This document shows, piece by piece, positions 1 to 6,276 of a stretch of 8,417 nt of DNA. Origin of the DNA: Akkermansiaceae bacterium (GTDB lineage: Bacteria; Verrucomicrobiota; Verrucomicrobiia; Verrucomicrobiales; Akkermansiaceae); assembly GCA_029287105.1 (NCBI GenBank), contig JARFRT010000027.1:1-8417 (forward strand), in the 5' to 3' direction. The position numbers and the translations under genes were made by a program. The notes beneath the pieces are model-generated. The model did not search any database and was not told the DNA's origin. It saw only the letters and a program-made list of their open reading frames with translations. The number at the start of each line of letters is the position of its first letter. The stretch's first letter is position 1.

Positions 1-1272
1 ACCGGCCATCCAGAGGGTGAAGGCGTTCGGGTTGTGATCACGTCCGGTGAAGGCGTTTGCGATGCCGCCTCCGCGGTTTTCCTGCATCGGGGTGCGGCCG
101 AATTCGCCGCCCCAGACAACCAGCGTGTCGTCCAGCATCCCACGTTGGTCGAGGTCGGTGAGTAGGGCGGAGATGGGCTTGTCGATGGACTCGCACTTGG
201 ATTTGAAACCATGGTTGATGGCTTCGCCCTTCTTGGAGCCGTGTGAGTCCCACCCCCAATCGTAGAGTTGGATGAAGCGGACGCCATTTTCCGCGAGGCG
301 GCGGGCGAGCAGGCAGTTGTTGGCAAATGATTCCTTGCCGGGCCGGGTGCCATACATCTCGTGGATGCTGGCGGGCTCGTCATCGATGGTCATCACCTCC
401 GGAACCGACGTCTGCATGCGGTAGGCCATTTCGTACTGGGCGATGCGGGTGATGGTTTCGGGGTCGCCGATCTCGTGATGGGTTTGGGCGTTGAGGCGCT
501 GGAGCGAGTCGAGCGCGCTGCGGCGAACCTCGGCGGAGACCCCCGCAGGGTTGGCGGCATTCAACACGGGGTCACCCGTGGACCGGCACTGGACACCCTG
601 GTAAACGGAGGGGAGAAAGCCACTGCCCCAGAGGGAGGACCCGACGCGCGGGAGCCGGCCGCCGGATATGAGTACCATGAAGCCGGGCAGGTTTTGGTTT
701 TCGGTGCCGAGCCCCCAGGACACCCATGAGCCGATGGACGGGTAACCGAGGTTGGCATTGCCGGTGTGGACGGCGAGCTGTGCGGGGCCATGATTGAACT
801 GGTCGGTCTGCATGGATTTGATGATGCAGAGTTTGTCGGCGTGCTTGGCGAGTTCCGGCAGGCGGTCGGATATCCAGGCACCCGACTGGCCGTGCCGGGC
901 GAAGTCGTATTGCGGGCCGAGCATCTTCGGCACGCCTTGGATGAAGGCGAAGCGTTGCCCCTCGAGGTATTCCTTGGGGCAGTCCTTGCCGTCGTATTTC
1001 TTGAGGATCGGCTTGTAATCGAAAAGCTCGAGCTGGCTCGGGGCGCCGACCATGTGGAGGTAGATGACACGTTTGGCCTTGGGGGCGAACGAGGGGGCGA
1101 GGGGGGCGAGCGGGCTGGCCGGATCGTGGGAAATATTCAACGGTCCGGCAGCTTGGCCGATTCCCTGGGATGCCAGCCACATGCCGCCGAGGCCGCTGGT
1201 GCAGTCGCGGAGGAATTGGCGGCGGGTGCCGTGCTGGAGTTGCTCGGCCTTGAGCTGTTGGAAAAGGTTCAT
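1..1272 (-). CDS. DUF1501 family protein, Tat-exported, C-terminus cut off by the window edge
   Basis: The frame is open from an ATG at 1272 to base 1, giving 424 residues without a stop. Near the N-terminus is a twin-arginine signal (TRRQFL, Arg17-Arg18) followed by a short hydrophobic stretch to about residue 43, so a folded protein is probably exported. Family motifs are clear: YLHMVGAPSQLELFDYKP at about 71-88, GWDSH at 340-344, GGEFGRTP at 388-395 and GRDHNP at 410-415. DUF1501 belongs to the alkaline-phosphatase/sulfatase structural clan; the Asp/His motifs would be its metal-site remnants. I see no sulfatase CxPxR site, so it is probably not a formylglycine sulfatase. Its biochemical activity is unknown. 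Full-length relatives are somewhat longer, so perhaps 50-60 residues lie beyond base 1. The start lies 5 bases after the stop of the upstream PSCyt/PSD1 gene, which suggests one transcript and translational coupling. That gene pair is very common in PVC bacteria. Confidence 0.93.
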   Translation of the reverse strand, partial: MNLFQQLKAEQLQHGTRRQFLRDCTSGLGGMWLASQGIGQAAGPLNISHDPASPLAPLAPSFAPKAKRVIYLHMVGAPSQLELFDYKPILKKYDGKDCPKEYLEGQRFAFIQGVPKMLGPQYDFARHGQSGAWISDRLPELAKHADKLCIIKSMQTDQFNHGPAQLAVHTGNANLGYPSIGSWVSWGLGTENQNLPGFMVLISGGRLPRVGSSLWGSGFLPSVYQGVQCRSTGDPVLNAANPAGVSAEVRRSALDSLQRLNAQTHHEIGDPETITRIAQYEMAYRMQTSVPEVMTIDDEPASIHEMYGTRPGKESFANNCLLARRLAENGVRFIQLYDWGWDSHGSKKGEAINHGFKSKCESIDKPISALLTDLDQRGMLDDTLVVWGGEFGRTPMQENRGGGIANAFTGRDHNPNAFTLWMAG

Positions 1273-1277
1273 GGGGT

Positions 1278-4232
1278 TCAGCGGTTGATGGACTCGTCGA
1301 GGTTGAGGAGGACGGAGGCGATGATGGTCAGGGCGGCCCCGTCGGGGGTTTTGGCAAGTCCTTTCATTTCGGCGGGGTTGGCTTGGTAGCGTTGCTGCAG
1401 GTCGCGGTAGAGAGTGCGCAGTTCCGCGAGGCGCACGGGGTCGATTTTACGCGAGGTGGTGGCGCGGTAGGCGAGTGCGAGCCGATCATCGAGGTCGGTG
1501 GTCGGAGCCATCTGCATCCGGCGGGCGAGGGCTTGGGCGCATTCATGGAAGGCGGGGTCATTCATGATGGCGAGCGCCTGGACCGGGGTGTTCGAGGGCA
1601 TGCGGCGGTTGCTGCACATTTCCCGGCTGGGCGCATCGAAGGTCACGAACGTGGGGTACGGAATGCTACGCTTCCAGTAGGTGTAAATGGCGCGGCGGTA
1701 GCGTTGGGGGTCGCCGGGCTTCGGGGTCGTCCATTTTGCGTGGTTGAAGGGTTTCCAAACGGCCGGGGGTAAGGGGGGGAATGTCGGCGGGCCGCCAAGC
1801 TGTGTGGTCAGCAGTCCGGAGGCGACGAGTGCGGTGTCGCGGGCCATCTCGCCGGTGAGGCGCTGGCGCGGGCCACGGGCGAGCAGGCGGTTGGCCGGGT
1901 CGAGGGCGGCGAGTTCCGGCGTGAAGGTGCTTACCTGGCGGTAGGTGGCGCTGGTGACGTACTGGCGCAGCAGGGACTTGATGCTCCATTTCATCCCGGT
2001 GGCGAACTCGACGGCGAGGGTGTCGAGCAGTTCCGGGTGGGTGGGGCGCTCGCCGGCGCTACCAAAATCTTCCGGAGTCGGGACGATGCCGGTACCAAAA
2101 AGTTCCAGCCACAACCGGTTGACCATAACGCGCGCGGTGAGCGGGTTTTCAGGGGATGCGATCCACCGGGCGAGATCGAGACGGGTCGGCCGGGATGTCG
2201 CCGATTGTAGCGGGGGGAACACCTGCGGGGTGGCGGAGGCGGGTACGGCCGCACCTTTGTCGAGCCAGTTGCCACGGTTGAAAAACGAGGTGATGCGGCG
2301 GTGTGCCGGATCACGCTCGCGCATGACGGGTACGGTGGTTTTCGGGATCTTTTTGAGGGCGGCTTTGGCGGCTGCAATGCCGCTTCGGCAATCCCTGATG
2401 ACCGGGGTGTCCCGTTGGGCGATCCAGGAAGGGTCGGATGTGAGGGCGAGTTTGCCGCGTTTCGAAACCAGGGGGAAGGAGGCCAGATACGAGCCTCCGT
2501 TTTTGACTGTGATGCGCAGCGTTTCCCCCGGGGCCAGCGGGAGGGCGTCCTTGAGGATGAAGGTGGCGTGGCGCGGGCGGTAGAATTTGGAGAAGGTGCC
2601 CCAGCCGGACCGGTTGCCGCGGATGGAATTGACAGGGTCAGTGGCGGGGTGCGGCTCGTCCGGGATGACGTCGACCAGCTCGATGTTTTGGCTTTTGCCC
2701 ACGGCGCTGGTTTTTTCCAGGCGAAGGTTGTGGATGACGGCGCCCCACTCGGCGTCGGTGCTGGCGGCGGCCTCGTCTTTCGGCAAAAGAGTAAGGCGCA
2801 GCGCAGTCAGGCTTTCCAGACGATCCGGCGGGGTGACGGTCAGGGAGTAGGATGAGCCCGCCTTGGCATTGTCGCTGGCGCGGTACTCGGCGAAACCCTG
2901 ATGCGGAACAACACTGAGTTCGGCTGTCTTTGAGACGGCTTCGAGCCGGGTGACCGGGAGCCATTCCGATGTGGTATCCAGGGTGAGCCAGCTCTTGTAG
3001 GAAGCGGTTTCCAACCGATCGATTTGCTCGAGGAGTCGGTTGGCCGCCGGGTAGTCGGCCGTTTTCAACGGCACGGGCAGGAGCGGGGAATGATCGCTCA
3101 GGTCGGCGTCGACCGTGTTGTTGAAGAAACTGAGGAAGTTGTAGTATTCCTCGTGTTTGATCGGGTCGTAGGGGTGGCTGTGGCATTGCACACAGGCGAA
3201 TGAGATGCCCTGGAATGCCTCCCACGTCGTGGCGGTGCGGTCCATGACCGCGATGATCCGGAACTCCTCGTCGTCGGTGCCCCCTTCATTGTTGGCCTGG
3301 GTGAGACGGTGGAAGGTGGTCGCGATTTTTTGGTCGAGGTCGCCCGCGGGAATGAGGTCGCCGGCAAGCTGGTCGATGATGAACTGGTCGTAGGGGAGGT
3401 CGCGGTTGAAGGCGTCAACGAGCCAGTCGCGGTATTTCCAGACATCGCGGTTGCCATCACTGCCGAGCCCTTCGGAGTCGGCGTAGCGCGCGAGGTCCAT
3501 CCAGACGGAGGCCCAGCGCTCGCCGAAACCCGGCGAGGCGAGCAAGCGGTCTGCCTCGGTGGAGACGGCGGACGTGAAGTCCGATTTTGCGGCGGCTTCG
3601 AAGGCGTCGAGCTCCGCGATGGTTGGCGGCAGCCCGGTGAGATCGAGCGAAGCGCGGCGCAGCCATGCGGCTGGCGAGGCGTTCCTGTTCGGCGCCAGGC
3701 CCCGGCTTTCCAGCTTCGCGAGGATGAAGTGGTCGATGGTGTTTCGGGGCCAGGAGCTGTCCTTGACGGCCGGCGGATCGGATTTCACCGGGGCGACGAA
3801 CGACCAGTGCTCGCCCCAGACCGCGCCTTCGGAAATCCATTGGCGCAGGGTTTGGACCTCGGTCTCGCTCAGGCGCGGACCATGATCAGGTTGGGGCATG
3901 AGATCATCCGGGTCGTCGGTGGTGACGCGGGCGATCATTTCCGACGCCTCCGGCTTGCCGGGGACAACGACGGCTTTGCCGGATTTCCCCTTGCCCAGAA
4001 CCTGGTCACGAAAGATGAAGGAAACATCGCCGGCCTCTTTCACCCCGCCATGACAGGCGATGCACTTGGCGTTGAGGATGGGTTGGATGTCTCGGGTGAA
4101 ATTGATTTCGGCCGCCTGAGCCAGGGCGGAGAGCACGAGGTAGACGAGGATGCCCCCATGAATTTTCAAGTGGATGGGCGGGGTGACGGCGGCACAGGCC
4201 CGTAGTCTGAGGAGACGTGAGAGGGTAATCAT
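1278..4232 (-). CDS. Planctomycete-type cytochrome c / DUF1549 / DUF1553 protein (PSCyt1-PSCyt2-PSD1)
   Basis: This 984-aa protein has the full family order. A long N-terminal signal or anchor covers residues 1-41, with a hydrophobic core at about 27-40 and AQAAE as the likely cleavage region. PSCyt1 follows at about 45-145, with the c-type heme motif CIACH (57-61) and a possible axial Met in LMPQ (Met112). PSCyt2/DUF1549 spans about 162-375, with a second CxxCH (CVQCH, 347-351). A central beta-rich, carbohydrate-binding-like stretch lies at about 425-600. PSD1/DUF1553 covers about 681-945, with the NRLWLELFGTGIV motif and the NRRMPSNTPVQALA motif. The family is exported and probably heme-bearing; its reaction is not established. 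The frame is open upstream to an ATG at 4460. I chose 4232 because the 76 extra residues are not family-like and would place a signal sequence internally. A TTG at HLKIHGG (residue 22) would also give a neat signal peptide. It is followed after 5 bases by the DUF1501 gene and is divergent from the sulfatase. Confidence 0.93.
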   Translation of the reverse strand: MITLSRLLRLRACAAVTPPIHLKIHGGILVYLVLSALAQAAEINFTRDIQPILNAKCIACHGGVKEAGDVSFIFRDQVLGKGKSGKAVVVPGKPEASEMIARVTTDDPDDLMPQPDHGPRLSETEVQTLRQWISEGAVWGEHWSFVAPVKSDPPAVKDSSWPRNTIDHFILAKLESRGLAPNRNASPAAWLRRASLDLTGLPPTIAELDAFEAAAKSDFTSAVSTEADRLLASPGFGERWASVWMDLARYADSEGLGSDGNRDVWKYRDWLVDAFNRDLPYDQFIIDQLAGDLIPAGDLDQKIATTFHRLTQANNEGGTDDEEFRIIAVMDRTATTWEAFQGISFACVQCHSHPYDPIKHEEYYNFLSFFNNTVDADLSDHSPLLPVPLKTADYPAANRLLEQIDRLETASYKSWLTLDTTSEWLPVTRLEAVSKTAELSVVPHQGFAEYRASDNAKAGSSYSLTVTPPDRLESLTALRLTLLPKDEAAASTDAEWGAVIHNLRLEKTSAVGKSQNIELVDVIPDEPHPATDPVNSIRGNRSGWGTFSKFYRPRHATFILKDALPLAPGETLRITVKNGGSYLASFPLVSKRGKLALTSDPSWIAQRDTPVIRDCRSGIAAAKAALKKIPKTTVPVMRERDPAHRRITSFFNRGNWLDKGAAVPASATPQVFPPLQSATSRPTRLDLARWIASPENPLTARVMVNRLWLELFGTGIVPTPEDFGSAGERPTHPELLDTLAVEFATGMKWSIKSLLRQYVTSATYRQVSTFTPELAALDPANRLLARGPRQRLTGEMARDTALVASGLLTTQLGGPPTFPPLPPAVWKPFNHAKWTTPKPGDPQRYRRAIYTYWKRSIPYPTFVTFDAPSREMCSNRRMPSNTPVQALAIMNDPAFHECAQALARRMQMAPTTDLDDRLALAYRATTSRKIDPVRLAELRTLYRDLQQRYQANPAEMKGLAKTPDGAALTIIASVLLNLDESINR

Positions 4233-4469
4233 GGCTGGGAAGTTGCTCTCTGGGCGGAACTCTGCGGAGAGGGGAGAAAGGGGCTTTCGGAAGGGGGGAT
4301 ATAAAAAGCGGACTCTGGCAAGTGGGCGCTCATTAGGCAAGGGGGAAAAGTGGGAAAAGAGCCGGATCGCCAAGGCATGTTTGCGAATGAGGATTTCCGG
4401 TGGTTGTTCTTGCCGACAGCCTGCTTCTCGCCTTTGATCGCTTGCATCAATTCCCAACAACCAGCAACA
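4233..4469. promoter_or_regulatory. Divergent intergenic region between PSCyt/PSD1 gene and sulfatase gene
   Basis: These 237 bases separate two start codons pointing away from each other, so they must hold promoters for both sides unless transcription starts elsewhere. Both reading frames happen to stay open across the region, but neither extension resembles its protein family. An AT-rich patch (atataaaaa, 4299-4307) stands out against GC-rich surroundings. Read on the minus strand it could serve as a -10 region for the PSCyt/PSD1 gene, but I find no -35 at proper spacing. No clear operator palindrome was seen. Confidence 0.5.
4410..4438 (+). promoter_or_regulatory. Possible sigma70-type promoter for the sulfatase gene
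   Basis: TTGCCG (4410-4415) and TTTGAT (4433-4438) are separated by exactly 17 bases, and each matches 4 of 6 consensus positions. Transcription would start near 4445, giving a leader of about 25 bases before the ATG at 4470. Matches this good arise by chance, so this is a candidate only. Confidence 0.25.
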
Positions 4470-5921
4470 ATGAACTCACTCGCCCGAATCACCGCCATCC
4501 TGCTGTTGTCCCTGGCCTGCCTTCCCGCCGCGCCGCGCCTCAACATCCTCTTTTTCACCTCCGACGATATGAATTACGATTCCACCGGCGTCTGCGGTGG
4601 GCCGATCAAGGACCTGACTCCCAACGTCGACCGCTTGGCTACCGAGTCATTGCGCTTCGAGTATGCCTATTCCACCGTCGCCGTTTGCCAGCCGGTGCGC
4701 CAGATCATGCAGAGCGGCCTCTATCCCCACCGCAACGGAGCGATGGGGTTCTTCCCGCTGAAGCCGGACGTGCGCACGCTCAACCAGCAACTGCACGACG
4801 CCGGATACCTGATCTCGATGCTCGGCAAGGGCAGCCACCACCGGCCGAAGGAGAAATTCTGCGTCGATATGGCGGATGATACCATGAGCCGGCATCCGAC
4901 CCGCTTGGCCGCCGCGACCCGCAAGTTTGTGCGGATGGCGCGCGCGCAAAACCGCCCGTTTTTTCACAACGTCAATTGCTACGACCCGCACCGTCCGTTC
5001 ATCGGCATCAAGGGGCCGGACGACCTCGCCGAGGGTGAGCGGCCGAGCCGTTGGATCAAACCGGAGGAAGTCACCGAAGTGCCGGGCTTCCTCGAGGACC
5101 TGCCTGAGATCCGAAGGGAATTGGCCGGCTACTACACCAATGTCCGGCGTATGGATGACGCCTTGGGAGCAGTGCTCCGCGTTCTCGAGGAGGAAGGCTT
5201 CGCCGACAACACGCTTGTGATGTTCTATGGCGGCGACCACGGGATGTCGTTCCCATTCGCCAAGTCGAACGACTACGAGAACAGCACACGGGGCTCCCTG
5301 ATGATCCGCTGGCCGGAGGTGACCACAGCCGGCGCGGTCGATCACGACCACCTGATCTCGACACTCGATTTTGCGCCGACCCTGCTTGAGGCCGCCGGCC
5401 TGCCCGCGATTCCCGGAATCGACGGTCGCTCGTTCATGCCGGCGTTGAAGGGTGGTAAGATGGCCTGTTGGGATCGGGTCTTCACTTTCTACAATGCCGC
5501 CTATGGCAACAAGTGGTATCCGATGCGCTGCATCCGCACCAAGGACCGCTCCTACATCTGGAATGCGTGGAGCGATGGCAAACGTAGTTATCGCACCGAG
5601 AATATGGCCGGCCTCTCATGGAAGGCCATGGTTGCCGCCGCTGCGGACGACCCGGTAATCAAGGCGAGGACCGAGTTTTATCTGCACCGTGTTCCCGAGG
5701 AGTTCTATGACATGACTAACGATCGATGTGAGCGCACCAACCTCATCGCCGAGCCCTCGCGGCAGGCGGAGATCGAGTCGATGCGGAAGGAACTTCTCAC
5801 CCTCATGCAGCGCACCGGCGATCCCTTCGCCGGAGCCTTCGCCCAGCGCGACAAGAAGGAGCTCATCCCCGCCGTCATCGACCAACTGAACCAGGAATAC
5901 GGCGGACGTAGGAAACGTTGA
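4470..5921 (+). CDS. Exported type I formylglycine sulfatase, heparan N-sulfatase-like
   Basis: This 483-aa protein would hydrolyse a sulfate ester or sulfamate, probably on a polysaccharide, outside the cytoplasm. It starts with a signal peptide (1-21, core AILLLSLA). Catalytic features are: metal-binding Asp32-Asp33 in FFTSDDMN; CQPVR at 73-77, matching C-x-P-x-R, where Cys73 would become formylglycine; GLYPHRNG at 83-90; Lys120 in LGKGSHH; YDPHRPF at 171-177; and the second metal motif GGDHGMSFPFAK (254-265, Asp256-His257). The C-terminal EFYDMTNDRCERTNLI matches the usual sulfatase subdomain. The DHGMSFPFAK and CQPVR context resembles SGSH-like (S1_8-type) sulfatases; subfamily and substrate are inference. 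The ATG at 4470 is chosen because it begins the signal peptide; the frame is open back to an ATG at 4350 without family-like sequence. No Shine-Dalgarno is evident. Formylglycine needs a maturase encoded elsewhere. The gene is divergent from the PSCyt/PSD1-DUF1501 pair. Confidence 0.95.
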   Translation: MNSLARITAILLLSLACLPAAPRLNILFFTSDDMNYDSTGVCGGPIKDLTPNVDRLATESLRFEYAYSTVAVCQPVRQIMQSGLYPHRNGAMGFFPLKPDVRTLNQQLHDAGYLISMLGKGSHHRPKEKFCVDMADDTMSRHPTRLAAATRKFVRMARAQNRPFFHNVNCYDPHRPFIGIKGPDDLAEGERPSRWIKPEEVTEVPGFLEDLPEIRRELAGYYTNVRRMDDALGAVLRVLEEEGFADNTLVMFYGGDHGMSFPFAKSNDYENSTRGSLMIRWPEVTTAGAVDHDHLISTLDFAPTLLEAAGLPAIPGIDGRSFMPALKGGKMACWDRVFTFYNAAYGNKWYPMRCIRTKDRSYIWNAWSDGKRSYRTENMAGLSWKAMVAAAADDPVIKARTEFYLHRVPEEFYDMTNDRCERTNLIAEPSRQAEIESMRKELLTLMQRTGDPFAGAFAQRDKKELIPAVIDQLNQEYGGRRKR

Positions 5922-6038
5922 GGTGGTGATCAAAATGGCGGAGAGGGAAGGACTTCCCCCTGATGGGGTCGAAACCCTTGTAGAATTTGGCTTAGTGAAA
6001 ATATCGGGCAAAATAGCTCCTGTTAAGTTCGATGCGGA

Positions 6039-6060
6039 GCCTCGTTGGCATCAACGAGGC
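6039..6060. repeat. Perfect 9-bp inverted repeat with 4-base loop
   Basis: GCCTCGTTG (6039-6047) and CAACGAGGC (6052-6060) are exact reverse complements around the loop GCAT. As RNA this is a stable hairpin. No T-run follows, so it is not a canonical intrinsic terminator on either strand. It could act in transcript 3'-end formation for the sulfatase, or be the first helix of a larger structured element. Confidence 0.6.
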
Positions 6061-6067
6061 CTATGAC

Positions 6068-6161
6068 GGGACCTACCGGCATAGGTTTCCCCGCGACTCA
6101 ATCAGGCCACTTCCAGACCGGTGGCTGTTGTCATGCCCAACCTCTCGGCTTAGGTCACCGG
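6068..6161 (+). promoter_or_regulatory. Cluster of overlapping RNA hairpins upstream of the beta-helix/pentapeptide gene
   Basis: Three pairings are visible. GGGACCTA (6068-6075) pairs with TAGGTTTCCC (6082-6091) with a two-base bulge. CAGGCCAC (6103-6110) pairs with GTGGCTG (6121-6127) with one bulged G. CCGGTG (6118-6123) can instead pair with CACCGG (6156-6161), and a small ACCT/AGGT hairpin (6140-6155) would stack beside that helix. The second and third share bases 6121-6123, so they cannot both form. That is the arrangement expected of an attenuator or riboswitch, but it matches no riboswitch class I know. Orientation is assumed from the downstream gene. Confidence 0.22.
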
Positions 6162-6186
6162 AATCTTTCACTTTTTGCGATTTTTC

Positions 6187-6215
6187 TTGATAGGCCGTAA
6201 GTTATTTGTTCTCAT
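6187..6215 (+). promoter_or_regulatory. Possible promoter for the beta-helix/pentapeptide gene
   Basis: TTGATA (6187-6192, 5 of 6 consensus matches) and TCTCAT (6210-6215, 4 of 6) are 17 bases apart. A start near 6222 would give a leader of about 55 bases before 6277, and would rule out the in-frame ATG at 6214 as the translation start. It would also leave the hairpin cluster upstream of the transcript, arguing against a leader role for that cluster. Confidence 0.25.
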
Positions 6216-6276
6216 GTCGTTTTATTCCTACAACAAGCAGAGCCTCTTTTCCCATCCCCCTCCATCTCCCTCCATC

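Larger units (their letters stand above)
5922..6276. other. Gene-free stretch between sulfatase and beta-helix/pentapeptide gene
   Basis: I find no recognisable protein gene in these 355 bases. Just after the sulfatase stop are two overlapping weak hairpins (GGGAA/TTCCC at 5945-5958 and CCCC/GGGG at 5957-5968) without a T-run, so neither is a good terminator. From about 6039 to 6161 several inverted repeats are packed together, listed separately. From about 6160 the DNA becomes T-rich (ctttcactttttgcgatttt), followed by a weak promoter candidate. The pyrimidine-rich stretch at 6246-6276 leads straight into the next start codon. The composition is less GC-rich than the upstream genes. Confidence 0.6.

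Noticed and set aside
4314..4328. Possible sigma54 promoter (TGGCA near 4316)
   Set aside because: The required GG and GC dinucleotides are not at the -24/-12 spacing.
4233..4460. 76-residue N-terminal extension of the PSCyt/PSD1 protein from an ATG at 4460
   Set aside because: The extra residues are not family-like and precede the signal peptide. Both divergent genes would then overlap across each other's upstream region.
4483..4523. Lipoprotein signal on the sulfatase (Cys17 in LLSLAC)
   Set aside because: Ser at the -3 position does not fit a lipobox. An ordinary signal peptidase I site near residue 21 is more likely.
5945..5968. Intrinsic terminator after the sulfatase gene
   Set aside because: The two 4-5 bp hairpins overlap and compete, and no T-run follows.
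6032..6190. Small plus-strand frame of 52 codons, starting MRSLVGINEAYDG
   Set aside because: It has no ribosome-binding site, no recognisable domain and an unusual residue mix. It coincides with the hairpin cluster, which explains the sequence equally well. Conservation of the peptide in relatives would revive it.
6214..6276. Earlier in-frame ATG for the beta-helix/pentapeptide gene
   Set aside because: It adds a Pro/Ser-rich lead before an already good signal peptide at 6277 and would overlap the candidate -10 box. It has no Shine-Dalgarno advantage.
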